Below are positions 34,432 through 43,443 of a stretch of 57,699 nt of DNA, one piece after another. The stretch spans positions 1 through 57,699 of the forward strand of contig NZ_RCZE01000021.1 in the NCBI RefSeq assembly GCF_006438915.1. The letters run 5' to 3'. The position numbers were made by a program, and so were the translations under genes. The notes beneath the pieces were generated by a model. That model had not been told where the DNA came from. It was given only the letters and a program-made list of their open reading frames with translations, and ran no database searches. The DNA comes from Pseudomonas arsenicoxydans. GTDB taxonomy: Bacteria; Pseudomonadota; Gammaproteobacteria; Pseudomonadales; Pseudomonadaceae. The first letter of the stretch is position 1, and each line of letters starts with the position of its first letter.

Positions 34432-35967
34432 ATGACTTCCCTCACGGTCACGGCACCCCTCGCCGCGACTCCACCTTCCGCCGTAACGCCACCGGTCTTC
34501 GGCCCGCGGATCATCATCGGTCTGGTGGGGGTGTTGCTGGCGGTGTTGGTGTCGGGCCTGAACGAGATGGTGACCAAGGTAGCCCTGGCGGACATTCGCG
34601 GTGCGTTGGCCATCGGTTACGACGAAGGCACCTGGCTGGTCGCCAGTTACACCGCGACCTCGGTGGCGGCCATGGCGTTTGCGCCGTGGTGTGCGGTGAC
34701 GTTCTCGTTGCGGCGATTCACCCTTTGCGCCATCAGCGTCTTCACGCTGCTGGGCATGTTGTGCCCGTTCGCCCCGAACTACGAAAGCCTGCTGGTCATG
34801 CGCACGTTGCAAGGCCTGGCTGGCGGTGCATTGCCGCCGATGTTGATGACCGTAGCGTTGCGGTTCTTGCCGGCCAATGTGAAGCTCTATGGCCTGGCCG
34901 GTTATGCCCTGACTGCCACGTTCGGGCCCGGTCTCGGCACGCCATTGGCCGGGCTGTGGACCGAGTATGTCGGTTGGCAATGGACGTTTTGGCAAATCAT
35001 CGTGCCGTGTCTGCTGGCTCTGGGAGCGGTGGCTTATGGTTTGCCCCAAGACCCGCTGCGCCTTGAGCGCTTCAAAAACTTCAACTGGCGCGGTCTGCTG
35101 CTGGGTTTTCCGGCGATCTGCATGCTGGTGATCGGCATTTTGCAGGGCAATCGGCTGGACTGGTTCGAGTCGAGCCTGATCGGCGGATTGCTCGGCGGTG
35201 GGCTGGTGTTGCTGGTGTTGTTTCTGATCAATGAGTGGTCGCAGCCGATTCCGTTTTTCAAGATGCAGATGCTCGGCATCCGCAACTTGTCCTTCGCCCT
35301 GCTCACTCTGGCGGGGGTGCTGGTTGTGTTGCTGGCGGTGATCATCATTCCGTCCTCTTATCTCGCTCAGGTGCAGGGTTATCGCCCCGTGCAGACTGCG
35401 CCGATCACGCTGTTGGCGGCGTTGCCACAGTTGATTGCGCTGCCGTTGGTGGCGGCATTGTGCAACCTGCGGTGGGTCGATTGTCGCTGGGTGCTGGGCG
35501 CGGGTTTGAGCATGTTGGCGCTGTCGTGTATCGGTGGTTCGCAGCTGACGTCGGCGTGGATTCGCGACGATTTCTATGCGCTGCAACTGCTGCAAATCTT
35601 CGGTCAGCCCATGGCCGTCCTGCCGCTGCTGATGCTGGCGACCGGCAGCATCTCGCCGATGGAGGGGCCGTTCGCTTCGGCCTGGTTCAACACGGTGAAA
35701 GGCCTGTCAGCGGTGATTGCTACCGGCGTCATCGAGGCGTTGACCACCGCCAGACTGCATTTTCACTCGACGATGCTGGTAGACAACCTCGGCAATTCGC
35801 CCCTGGCCGACCGCGAGAGCGCACGCCTCGCCCACCGCCTGCACGAGCAAGCCGTGGTGCTGACGTCTTCCGATCTTTATCTGTGCATGGCGGGCATCGC
35901 GCTGACGCTGATCCTGTTGATTTTCTGGCTGCCGACGCGGATGTATCCACCGCGCGCGCCGACATGA
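34432..35967 (+). CDS. MFS drug/efflux transporter, DHA2 (EmrB) family
   Basis: This 511-residue multi-pass membrane protein (about 14 TM segments) opens with IIIGLVGVLLAVLVSGLNEMVTKVALADIRG. It has the DEGTWLVASYTATSVAAMAFAPW segment typical of DHA2 drug/H+ antiporters and the motif-C-like GYALTATFGPGLGTPLAGLW. With the HlyD adaptor and OprM-type channel that follow, it forms a tripartite pump spanning both membranes. GGAG is ~9 nt before the ATG. Its stop overlaps the adaptor start (ATGA). The substrate is unknown. Confidence 0.9.
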   Translation: MTSLTVTAPLAATPPSAVTPPVFGPRIIIGLVGVLLAVLVSGLNEMVTKVALADIRGALAIGYDEGTWLVASYTATSVAAMAFAPWCAVTFSLRRFTLCAISVFTLLGMLCPFAPNYESLLVMRTLQGLAGGALPPMLMTVALRFLPANVKLYGLAGYALTATFGPGLGTPLAGLWTEYVGWQWTFWQIIVPCLLALGAVAYGLPQDPLRLERFKNFNWRGLLLGFPAICMLVIGILQGNRLDWFESSLIGGLLGGGLVLLVLFLINEWSQPIPFFKMQMLGIRNLSFALLTLAGVLVVLLAVIIIPSSYLAQVQGYRPVQTAPITLLAALPQLIALPLVAALCNLRWVDCRWVLGAGLSMLALSCIGGSQLTSAWIRDDFYALQLLQIFGQPMAVLPLLMLATGSISPMEGPFASAWFNTVKGLSAVIATGVIEALTTARLHFHSTMLVDNLGNSPLADRESARLAHRLHEQAVVLTSSDLYLCMAGIALTLILLIFWLPTRMYPPRAPT

Positions 35968-37058
35968 ACGCTTCACTGAAACAGAAGGTTTTTATGACGA
36001 CTCAAACAACGCAAAAAATAGCTGTCGGTGTCGCCGTAGTGGTGGCGGTCGGTGTGCTGATTTGTCTGCTGACGCCCGGCCTTTTCGGTCAGCGCACGCA
36101 GCAAAAAACCAATGACGCGTTTGTCTCGGCGGACTTCACCCTGGTGGTCCCACGCGTGGCCGGGTTTATCAAGGAGGTGCTGGTGGAAGACAATCAGCAG
36201 GTCAAGGCCGGGCAGTTGCTGGCGTTGATCGACGATCGCGATCTGCGCGCTGCAGCCCAGGCGGCTGACGCCGAAACCCTGGTGGCCAAGGCGCAGCTGC
36301 AAAATGCCCGCGCGACTCTTGAACGTCAGGCCTCAGTGATCGCTCAGGCTCAAGCCTCGGTGGTGTCGGCCAAGGCTGAAATGGCTTTCGCCGAACATGA
36401 GTTGAATCGCTACGACCATCTGGCCGGCGTCGGGGCTGGCACGGTGCAGAATGCTCAACAAGCGCGCACGCGCATCGATCAGGCCAACGCGCGGTTGGCC
36501 AACGCGATGGCGGTGCTGGCGGCGGAACGCAAGCAAGTGGACATTTTGACCGCCCAGCGCGATGCGGCGGAAGGCGGATTGAAACGGGCGCAAGCCGCGC
36601 TGGAAATCGCCAGCTATGAGCTGTCTTACACGCGTATTGTCGCGCCGCAGGACGGTATGGTCGGCGAGCGCGCCGTGCGAGTCGGCGCTTATGTGACACC
36701 GGGTAGCAAAATTCTGGCGGTGGTGCCGCTGGCTCAGGCTTACGTGGTGGCCAATTTTCAAGAGACGCAACTGACCAACGTTCAGCCAGGGCAGGATGTG
36801 CAGGTGCGGGTTGATAGCCTCGGCGGTGAGGCGCTGAACGGTCGGGTCGAGAGCATCGCCCCGGCGACGGGCGTCACGTTTGCCTCGATCAAACCGGACA
36901 ACGCCACGGGTAACTTCACCAAGGTTGTGCAGCGGATTCCGGTGAAGATTGTGCTGGAGCCGGGTCAGGCGCTGACCTCGCGGTTGCGCGTGGGGATGTC
37001 GGTGGAGGCGAATATTGATACGGCGAGCGCGGTGTCGCATGAGGTCACTCAGCGATGA
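35964..37058 (+). CDS. HlyD/EmrA-family efflux adaptor
   Basis: This 364-residue membrane-fusion protein has one TM near the N-terminus (IAVGVAVVVAVGVLICLL), a DAFVSADFTLVVPRVAGFIKEVLVEDNQQVKAGQ lipoyl half, a long coiled-coil hairpin and the returning half (YTRIVAPQDGMVGERAVRVGAYV). The EmrA type pairs with DHA2 MFS pumps. The start overlaps the MFS stop; ATG 35994 is an alternative start. The last codons overlap the ATG of the next gene by four bases. Confidence 0.9.
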   Translation: MNASLKQKVFMTTQTTQKIAVGVAVVVAVGVLICLLTPGLFGQRTQQKTNDAFVSADFTLVVPRVAGFIKEVLVEDNQQVKAGQLLALIDDRDLRAAAQAADAETLVAKAQLQNARATLERQASVIAQAQASVVSAKAEMAFAEHELNRYDHLAGVGAGTVQNAQQARTRIDQANARLANAMAVLAAERKQVDILTAQRDAAEGGLKRAQAALEIASYELSYTRIVAPQDGMVGERAVRVGAYVTPGSKILAVVPLAQAYVVANFQETQLTNVQPGQDVQVRVDSLGGEALNGRVESIAPATGVTFASIKPDNATGNFTKVVQRIPVKIVLEPGQALTSRLRVGMSVEANIDTASAVSHEVTQR

Positions 37059-38638
37059 ACTTCGGTAAAACGCTTTCCCTGTGGCGAGGGGGCTTGCCCC
37101 CGTTGGGTCGCGGAGCGGCCCCAAAAATGGCGAGCGCTTCGCACTCGAACGGGGCGATGCGGCGTTCCGACAAGCCCCCTCGCCACAAGAGCCGCGTTCA
37201 GTCAGTTGCTTTTGTGTTGAGCTTGTTCTCAATAAGCGCCTGCACCGTCGGCCCCGACTTCCAGAAACCTCAAGCACAACAAATCAGCGAGTGGTCAAAA
37301 CCCGCCAAACCCGCCGCCAGTGAAGCGGTCACCTCCGACATGAACGAACACTGGTGGGAGGTCTTCAACGACCCCAAATTGTCCGCCCTGACCCAGCGCG
37401 CCCTGACCGACAACCTCGACCTGAAACTCGCCAGCAGCCGCTTGCAACAAAGCCGTGCCGCGCGCCAAGTGATCACCGCCAACCGTTATCCCAACACGGC
37501 CGCGACTGGCAGTTACGGACGCAATCGCAACAGCGGCGAAGGCCTGAGCGATCCATCGGGCCACAACGGTGACTCGGCATTCAACCTGTGGGATGCCGGC
37601 TTCTCCGCGTCCTGGGAACTGGATTTCTGGGGGCGCGTGCGCCGTGAAACCGAAGCCGCCGACGCCACGCTGGAAGTCGCGGAAAACGATCGTCGCGGTG
37701 TGCTGCTGTCGGTGCTCGCGGAAACCGCTCAGGACTATATTCAACTGCGCGGCGTGCAAAGCACTCGGGCCGTCACCGAGCAGAACCTCGACGTCGCCCG
37801 CCACAGTTTGAAACTCTCGCAACTGCGTCTGGCCGACGGCGTTGCCACCGACCTGGACGTCGCCGAGGCTGCCGCCCAAGTCGCCGCCATCGAATCGCGC
37901 TTGCCTGCGCTGGAGCAGCGGCAGTCGCAACTGATCAACGCGTTGAGCCTGCTGATGGGTGAACCGCCGCAAGCGCTGCACGCCGAGTTATCCACAGACG
38001 CCCCAGTGCCGCAAACCCCACGCCAAGTCGCGATCGGCTTGCCGTCGCAGCTGGCGGAACGCCGTCCGGATATTCGCCAGGCTGAAGCGCAACTGCACGC
38101 TGCCACCGCGAACATCGGCGTGGCCAAGGGCGACTTCTACCCGCGGATCACCTTGTCAGGCAACCTGGGTTCGCAAGCCATGCAGCTCAGCGATTTTGGT
38201 TCGTGGGGCTCGCGTTCATTCGGTATCGGCCCGCAATTCAGCCTGCCGCTGTTTGACGGCGGTCGCCTGCGCGGTGTGCTGAACCTGCGCGAAGCCCAGC
38301 AACAGGAAGCGGCCATCGCCTACCAACAAACCGTGCTGCGCGCCTGGCATGAAATCGACGATCAACTGACCGCCTACAACGCCAGCCAATTGCGCCGCGA
38401 CAGCCTCGCCGAAGCCGTCCGCCAAAACCAGATCGCCCTGCGCACTGCGCAGCAGCAATACACCGAAGGTGTGGTGGACTTCGTTAATGTGCTGACGGTG
38501 CAAGGCGCATTGCTGGCAACTCAGGAGCAATTTGTGGAGAGTTCGACCGGGGTTTCGCTGGCGATGGTCGGGTTGTACAAGGCGCTTGGCGGGGGATGGG
38601 AGTCGGTGTATCCGTTGGCGCAATTGACGAAGCGTTAG
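37055..38638 (+). CDS. OprM/NodT-family outer-membrane efflux lipoprotein
   Basis: This 527-residue outer-membrane channel has a lipobox around LFSISAC (C63) followed by TVGPDFQKP. It carries two OEP repeats (YPNTAATGSYGRNRN; YPRITLSGNLGSQA) and the ends ERRPDIRQAEAQLHAATANIGVAKGDF and YTEGVVDFVNVLTVQGALL. The native start overlaps the adaptor stop (ATGA). The first ~45 codons are unusual: about 115 bp of REP-like repeat lie between MNFGKTLSL and RVQSVAFVLSLFS, splitting the signal peptide. A start at ATG 37157 would give a shorter, plausible lipoprotein signal. Whether export still works is unknown. Confidence 0.87.
   Translation: MNFGKTLSLWRGGLPPLGRGAAPKMASASHSNGAMRRSDKPPRHKSRVQSVAFVLSLFSISACTVGPDFQKPQAQQISEWSKPAKPAASEAVTSDMNEHWWEVFNDPKLSALTQRALTDNLDLKLASSRLQQSRAARQVITANRYPNTAATGSYGRNRNSGEGLSDPSGHNGDSAFNLWDAGFSASWELDFWGRVRRETEAADATLEVAENDRRGVLLSVLAETAQDYIQLRGVQSTRAVTEQNLDVARHSLKLSQLRLADGVATDLDVAEAAAQVAAIESRLPALEQRQSQLINALSLLMGEPPQALHAELSTDAPVPQTPRQVAIGLPSQLAERRPDIRQAEAQLHAATANIGVAKGDFYPRITLSGNLGSQAMQLSDFGSWGSRSFGIGPQFSLPLFDGGRLRGVLNLREAQQQEAAIAYQQTVLRAWHEIDDQLTAYNASQLRRDSLAEAVRQNQIALRTAQQQYTEGVVDFVNVLTVQGALLATQEQFVESSTGVSLAMVGLYKALGGGWESVYPLAQLTKR
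37076..37194. repeat. REP-type repeat inside the 5' end of the OprM-like gene
   Basis: ccctgtggcgagggggcttg at the left and caagccccctcgccacaaga at the right are inverted arms around a GC-rich middle. The repeat is in frame with the surrounding gene. Confidence 0.8.
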
Positions 38639-38690
38639 TTCACTCGTATCAATCCAGGTGGCCTGTCTTGATAGTTATGGTTCAACGCGA

Positions 38691-38714
38691 TTGAGCAGCC
38701 TGTTGGCTGCTCAA
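38691..38714. terminator. Hairpin between convergent genes
   Basis: ttgagcagcc/ggctgctcaa is a perfect 10-bp stem with a tgtt loop. It overlaps the stop codon of the minus-strand XRE gene and lies 52 bp after the efflux operon. No clear T run follows on either strand, so termination efficiency is uncertain. Confidence 0.5.
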
Positions 38715-39016
38715 CTAGCAAAATTTTCGATCTTTATCTGGCCATCGGGAAAAGTGGCAATTATTTCAAGTTCACCACCCATGGCACGGATGTAGTTACG
38801 CAACGTGCTTATGTACATATCCGTGCGACGTTCCATCTTTGAGATGGCTGCTTGATTGATATGCAGCGTTTCTGCAAGCGTGGCCTGGCTGAGAGCTTTG
38901 GCCTGACGCAATTCGTGTAATGGCATTTCCTTAATGTGTTGTTCATAAATCGACTCGGCGCGTGCCCGGGATTCGGGTGTCATCCGCGCTTCAAGTTCGG
39001 CAAATTTCTTAGCCAT
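38711..39016 (-). CDS. XRE-family antitoxin (HigA-like)
   Basis: This 101-residue protein has a central helix-turn-helix (LRQAKALSQATLAETLHINQAAISKMERRTDMYISTLRNYIRAMGGELEII). It has the RTDMYISTLRNYIRAMGGEL signature common to antitoxins paired with phage-derived Gp49/HigB-type toxins. It follows the toxin gene, as in higBA modules. The frame is open further upstream, but MAKKFAELEARM at 39016 is the usual start. The paired toxin is broken, so this may now be an orphan regulator or protection against a homologous toxin. Confidence 0.85.
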   Translation of the reverse strand: MAKKFAELEARMTPESRARAESIYEQHIKEMPLHELRQAKALSQATLAETLHINQAAISKMERRTDMYISTLRNYIRAMGGELEIIATFPDGQIKIENFAS

Positions 39017-39252
39017 AGCAGTGACCCTCTTTGCGCAATGTGTCGAGATGCTCATCGTACAGCTGATCGAATTCGTAACTCCCTTAGATGGCCATGGCGC
39101 GCTCCGTTTATACCTGTGCTGTGGGGTAACCTCAGAGCCGGGCCCAGTTGGCCCAACAGCTTGACGCTTGCAGCCACAGAGCTCTGCTCGCTTTCGCTCA
39201 GTTCTGCCCACCAGTCACCGAACTCGTCGGTATATTCGATATCCCAATTCAT
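39009..39252 (-). pseudogene. HigB/Gp49-type toxin gene with internal deletion
   Basis: The N-terminal half is intact (MNWDIEYTDEFGDWWAEL...LGPALRLPHSTGINGARHGHLRELRI) and then reads SAVR and stops at 39052. In another frame the usual C-terminal end (YDEHLDTLRKEGH) is still present, and its frame would overlap the antitoxin start by 8 bp as in intact modules. About 40 residues that should lie between them, including the core RVLYAFDPRR...GGDKTGN segment of the family, are missing. The toxin is almost certainly inactive. Confidence 0.8.
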
Positions 39253-39497
39253 GACGCGGAATATGCACTCTATGGAATATTCCTTCAAGGTTATATTTTC
39301 GATGTATTGAAATCACCTTACCCAGCAAAACGCTGTCCAGCGTCTTCGCTTTTAATAAGGGATTACTCTGCGCTGACGCGCCAGCTCGGGGTCAACGCTT
39401 CCTGTCATCCCCTGAGAGATACGATCGCCGAGGTCACTGGTCGCAAAGCCAGCATCGACGAAGAACCTGCGCCGCCTTAAAGTGATCCATAGGCTTC

Positions 39498-41099
39498 GTG
39501 ATGTCGGGCCGGTTGCAGGGGGAGGCAATGGAAGCACGCAGAGAAACTTCGCTTGGCGGTACCCAGGATCCGCACGCGGTGCCTGGCGGTTGGGCGGTGG
39601 TACAGCGTTGGTTGCGGTGGGCGCAGGAGCACCGGCTGTTGCCGATTCTGGCGTTGGCTGCCCTGGTGCGTTTCTACGACCTGACGGCGGCGGCCATTTG
39701 GGGCGACGAAGGGTCGAGCCTGCTGATGAGCCACTATTCATTGGCGGAAATATGGGGGCATGCCGCCCATGACGTGCACCCGCCACTGTATTTCATGCTG
39801 TTACATGGCTGGATCGAGGTGTTCGGCGACGGCATTTTTTCGATTCGCTGTCTCAGCGCTCTGCCCGGGATCGTCACGGTATGGCTTGGCGTCTGGCTGA
39901 TGGACTTGATCGCCACCCGGCGTGCCGCGTTGCTGGCCGGTTTTCTGCTGGCGCTGTTGCCGACGGCGGTGCGCTATAGCCAGGAAGTGCGGATGTACTC
40001 GCTGCTGGGCCTGTGGCTGATCGGCGCGACGATTGCGCTGGTCTACTGGATCCGCTATCCCCGGCGTACACGCTATCTGGTGGCGTATGTGCTATTGATG
40101 AGCGCGGCGTTCTACACCCATTACTTCACCGCCCTGTGCGTGTTGTGTCACTGGCTGTACCTGGGGTTGATTCGTGTACTGCCAGCGTATCGCTTGCGCT
40201 GTATTCAACGCCCCGGCTGGTGGCTTGCGAACGTGGCAATCGTGCTGATCTTCCTGCCGTGGGTACCCAACCTGATTGATCTGACCCAGCACATGGATCA
40301 GCTCAAAGCCAATGGCGATGTGGGGTGGGAGTTGCCGGTCACATTCGGCTCGTTGCCGTCGATGATCTGGTCGTTACTGACCCAGGACGATGGGGGAAAC
40401 CTGCCAACGCTGATTTTTATCGCGCTGCCGCTGGCGTTGCTGGGCATTACCGGCGTGGCGTTGGCGCGCGACCGCAGCGTCATTCGCGGCAGTATGTTGC
40501 TGGTGATCTACACGGCGTTGCCGATGCTATTGGTGTTCGGCGTGTCATTTATCTCGCCGGTGTTCATCGAGCGCTACCTGACGGCCTATGCACTGGGGTT
40601 GCCGATGATTGTCGCGTTGGCTGTTGATCGCCTGTATTCAGGCTTTCGAGTGCTGGCGCTGGCGGTGCTGGTGTTGTTTGTCGGCGTCGAACTGGTCGGC
40701 TTGAAGAACAACGCCACGGTCGATACCCACGATCAGATCAATGTGATGGTCGATTACGTTAACCAGCACTTCGTTGCCGGCGACCAGATCGTCACCAGCG
40801 ATATGCTCTGGTACCTCGCCTACGTTTATTACAACCGCACCGACGCGAAACCGCTGCTGTACACGAAGCCGTTAGCCAATGGCGGGTCGAGCCGGCCAAA
40901 CGCCTATGGATTCGGCACGCTGGTCACCCAGGACATTTATCTGGATCGCCTCGACAGCTTGCCCAAAGGCACTGGCCGGGTGTGGCTGATCGGCACCGTC
41001 GGTTTAGCGGATGAATTCGCGCCGCTGCCCGTGGGTTGGAAGAGTGCCGGTATTACGCAGGCGGGCGGGGCTAACGCGCGCTTGTTTGTGCTGCATTGA
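39498..41099 (+). CDS. GT39/ArnT-like membrane glycosyltransferase
   Basis: This 533-residue integral membrane protein of the dolichyl-phosphate-mannose/ArnT type has ~10 or more TM helices. The first periplasmic loop has the catalytic WGDEGSSLL (acidic pair) and the typical HDVHPPLYFMLLHGWIEVFGD. A RYSQEVRMYSL segment and a C-terminal periplasmic domain with DMLWYLAYVYYNRTDA follow. Such enzymes move a sugar from a polyprenyl phosphate to lipid or protein. The start is uncertain: ATG 39498, or ATG 39528 right after GGAGG. It stands alone, with no carrier-sugar genes nearby, so the acceptor is unknown. Confidence 0.8.
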   Translation: MMSGRLQGEAMEARRETSLGGTQDPHAVPGGWAVVQRWLRWAQEHRLLPILALAALVRFYDLTAAAIWGDEGSSLLMSHYSLAEIWGHAAHDVHPPLYFMLLHGWIEVFGDGIFSIRCLSALPGIVTVWLGVWLMDLIATRRAALLAGFLLALLPTAVRYSQEVRMYSLLGLWLIGATIALVYWIRYPRRTRYLVAYVLLMSAAFYTHYFTALCVLCHWLYLGLIRVLPAYRLRCIQRPGWWLANVAIVLIFLPWVPNLIDLTQHMDQLKANGDVGWELPVTFGSLPSMIWSLLTQDDGGNLPTLIFIALPLALLGITGVALARDRSVIRGSMLLVIYTALPMLLVFGVSFISPVFIERYLTAYALGLPMIVALAVDRLYSGFRVLALAVLVLFVGVELVGLKNNATVDTHDQINVMVDYVNQHFVAGDQIVTSDMLWYLAYVYYNRTDAKPLLYTKPLANGGSSRPNAYGFGTLVTQDIYLDRLDSLPKGTGRVWLIGTVGLADEFAPLPVGWKSAGITQAGGANARLFVLH

Positions 41100-41121
41100 A
41101 AGTCTTGGTATCACCTCGGCC

Positions 41122-41880
41122 TTACGGCTTCGACGACAAATCCGCCATGCCCTTAAGCAATTCAATAGGGAGCGGAAAGACGATGGTCGAGCTTTTGTCC
41201 CCGGCAATCGAGCTCAGCGTCTGCATGTAACGCAACTGCATGGCCCCAGGCTGACGGCCGAGCATTTCGGCGGCCTGCATGAGTTTTTCCGAGGCCTGCA
41301 ATTCACCTTCGGCGTGGATCACCTTGGCTCGGCGTTCCCGTTCGGCTTCGGCCTGTTTGGCGATGGCGCGGACCATCGATTCATTGAGGTCCACATGTTT
41401 GATCTCGACGTTGGCGACCTTGATGCCCCAGGCGTCAGTCTGTGCGTCGAGCACTTGCTGGATGTCGATGTTCAGCCGTTCGCGCTCAGCCAGCAGTTCA
41501 TCGAGCTCATGTTTACCCAGCACCGCCCGCAGAGTGGTCTGGGCCAATTGGCTGGTGGCTGCGAGGAAGTCTTCGACCTGGATGATCGCCTTCTGGGGAT
41601 CGAGCACGCGGAAATACAGCACCGCGTTGACCTTGACCGAGACGTTGTCGCGGGTGATGACGTCTTGTGGAGGAACGTCGAGGACGATGGTCCGCAGGTC
41701 AACGCGGACCATTTGCTGAACCACCGGGATCAGCAGGATCAAACCGGGGCCCTTGACCTGCCAGAAACGTCCGAGCTGGAACACCACGCCGCGCTCGTAT
41801 TCGCGCAGGATGCGGAAGGTCGACCCCGCCAGTGCAATCAGCAGTAGCAGCAGCGCGGCGAAACCTACTTGCAGGCCCAT
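41122..41880 (-). CDS. Slipin (SPFH/band-7 stomatin-like protein)
   Basis: This 252-residue protein has an N-terminal membrane hairpin/TM (FAALLLLLIALAGSTFRIL) and an SPFH domain (REYERGVVFQLGRFWQVKGPGLILLIPVVQQM). A coiled-coil rich in AEAERERRAKVIHAEGELQASEKL precedes a short tail, as in bacterial slipins of membrane microdomains. The start is 2 bp after the NfeD gene, and slipin with NfeD is a classic conserved pair. The role in membrane organisation is family knowledge. Confidence 0.92.
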   Translation of the reverse strand: MGLQVGFAALLLLLIALAGSTFRILREYERGVVFQLGRFWQVKGPGLILLIPVVQQMVRVDLRTIVLDVPPQDVITRDNVSVKVNAVLYFRVLDPQKAIIQVEDFLAATSQLAQTTLRAVLGKHELDELLAERERLNIDIQQVLDAQTDAWGIKVANVEIKHVDLNESMVRAIAKQAEAERERRAKVIHAEGELQASEKLMQAAEMLGRQPGAMQLRYMQTLSSIAGDKSSTIVFPLPIELLKGMADLSSKP

Positions 41881-41882
41881 GT

Positions 41883-42437
41883 TTATTCTCCCACCGGCGC
41901 CGCGTCAGCCGCGGCCACTTGCAACAGTAATCCTTTTCGCGCCACCACCCGGACGTGTTGCCCCGGCTGCAGCGGTGTCGAGCTTGAAACCTGCCAGCGC
42001 TCCCCTTGCAGATGCACCCAGCCGTTGCAGGCATTGTCGGGCAGCAACGACAGGACCGGCGTCACGCTGCCCAGCAGCCCGGCATCGCCACTGACGTTGC
42101 GCCGCGGTCGGGTTTTCAGGGCGCGGATCAGCAGGAAAATCAGGAGCAGGGCACTCACCAGCCCCAGGCCGATCATCAAGGGAACAGGCATTTCGGTATT
42201 GGTCAGAATCACTGCGCCGATTACGAACATCACAATGCCGCCCAAACCGATCACGCCATAATTGGGCAACGCGGCCTCGGCGATCAGAAAGGCGATGCCG
42301 AAGGTGATCAACCAGATCCCGACGGGATTTGGCATCAGCAGCACAACGCTATCGGCGGCGAACACCGACCCGCTCAACGCCAGCAGTAGTGCAACGGCAC
42401 AGCAGCGAATATTCACGTGACCCTCCGCGAGAGTCAT
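41883..42437 (-). CDS. NfeD-family membrane protein (short form)
   Basis: This 184-residue partner of slipin has a signal/TM at the N-terminus (VALLLALSGSVFA), three further TM segments (GIWLITFGIAFLIAEAALPNYGVIGLGGIVMFVIGAVIL and the next) and a C-terminal OB-fold NfeD domain (GSVTPVLSLLP...GWVHLQGERWQV). The serine-protease (ClpP-like) part of long NfeD proteins is absent. A GTG at 42416 (VNIRCC) is an alternative start. The two genes form an operon divergent from the deacylase gene. Confidence 0.88.
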   Translation of the reverse strand: MTLAEGHVNIRCCAVALLLALSGSVFAADSVVLLMPNPVGIWLITFGIAFLIAEAALPNYGVIGLGGIVMFVIGAVILTNTEMPVPLMIGLGLVSALLLIFLLIRALKTRPRRNVSGDAGLLGSVTPVLSLLPDNACNGWVHLQGERWQVSSSTPLQPGQHVRVVARKGLLLQVAAADAAPVGE

Positions 42438-42615
42438 CAGGTGGCTCTGTATACAGTTTAGTTGAGCCTTGGCGTATCTGAATTTTGCTCACTTTCCGAC
42501 TGGCGTCCGATGGGCGGATTTCCCGCCGGCATGCACCATCAGGCCTAGACTTTCAGTACGAAGAAAAGCGTCAACCATCGTCCGCCCGTCACTGTTGCGG
42601 ACACCGAGGTGCATC

Positions 42616-43077
42616 ATGCGTATGGCAAGAACCGTGCAGAGAAGCCTGGAAACGGCTCACTGCGAATATGACATCGTCACCCATCCCCATTCGGCCAGCA
42701 GCCTGGAAACGGCGCGGCTCGCGGGGGTTCCTGCCGAACGGGTGGCCAAGTCGGTCATCCTCGACGATCACCATGGGCATTACCTGATGGCCGTACTGCC
42801 TGCCAGCCGTCACCTGGACCTGAGCAAAGTCCGCAGCAGCGGCGAATGGCAGGTCTCCCGGGAAAGCAATCTGCCGCACCTGTTCGATGATTGCGAACGC
42901 GGTGCCGTGCCGGCGCTGGGTGAGGCCTATGGGCTGGATGTGGTCATCGACCCGCTGGTAACCCGGCAGAAAGACATCTATCTGGAAGCCGGCAATCACA
43001 TCAACCTGTTGCACATGAACATGCCGCAGTTTTTGAAAATGGTGCCGCATGCCGAGGTGCGGGAATTGAGTCAGTGA
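42616..43077 (+). CDS. YbaK/ProX-family aminoacyl-tRNA deacylase
   Basis: This 153-residue protein has the YbaK/EbsC fold: HCEYDIVTHPHSASSLETARLAGVPAERVAKSVILD, with the catalytic-site lysine in AKSVI, and a GAVPALGEAYGLDVVID segment near the end. The family hydrolyses wrongly charged tRNAs in trans. The start at ATG 42616 follows GAGGT at 5 nt; the frame is open further upstream without a site. It is monocistronic, with a REP doublet after the stop. The exact tRNA substrate cannot be told from the sequence. Confidence 0.88.
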   Translation: MRMARTVQRSLETAHCEYDIVTHPHSASSLETARLAGVPAERVAKSVILDDHHGHYLMAVLPASRHLDLSKVRSSGEWQVSRESNLPHLFDDCERGAVPALGEAYGLDVVIDPLVTRQKDIYLEAGNHINLLHMNMPQFLKMVPHAEVRELSQ

Positions 43078-43099
43078 GTTTTGTGTTGTCAGTGCCGCC

Positions 43100-43170
43100 G
43101 CCATCACGAGCAGGCTCGCTCCCACAGTTGACCGAGTGTTCATGTAGGAGTGAGCCTGCTCGCGATGATT
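43100..43170. repeat. REP doublet 6, variant
   Basis: atcacgagcaggctcgctcc and its inverse (ggagtgagcctgctcgcgat) belong to a sister sequence class (GAGCAGGCTCGCTCC) of the other REP doublets. Confidence 0.8.
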
Positions 43171-43194
43171 TTTCATCTGCTATAGGAGCCCCAA

Positions 43195-43440
43195 ATGGAA
43201 TCCCCAACCCACACCCTGCCCAACCTGTTCAAACAACTCGGCCTGGCGGATGACGCCGAGAGCATCGATAAATTCATCGCCACCCACTCACCGCTCAAGC
43301 CCGAACTGCACCTTGCAGATGCGTTTTTCTGGAGCAAGAGCCAGGCGGATTTTTTGCGGGACAATATTTTGGATGATGCGGATTGGGCGGAGGTGGTGGA
43401 TCAGTTGGATGTTTTGTTGAGGAAGGGGCGGGGGGTGTGA
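43195..43440 (+). CDS. DUF2789 family protein
   Basis: This 81-residue small cytoplasmic protein (LPNLFKQLGLADDAESIDKFIATHSPLKPELHLADAFFWSKSQADFLRDNILDDADWAEVVDQLDVLL) matches the DUF2789 pattern in length and motifs. ATAGGAG precedes the ATG. Function is unknown. It is single, converging with the ParE-type toxin gene that ends 3 bp later on the other strand. Confidence 0.85.
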   Translation: MESPTHTLPNLFKQLGLADDAESIDKFIATHSPLKPELHLADAFFWSKSQADFLRDNILDDADWAEVVDQLDVLLRKGRGV

Positions 43441-43443
43441 GCA

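Noticed and set aside
39289..39497. A possible gene fragment (ending RKASIDEEPAPP) before the glycosyltransferase
   Set aside because: The frame overlaps the toxin relic antisense and has no recognisable domain or start. I cannot tell a relic from chance.
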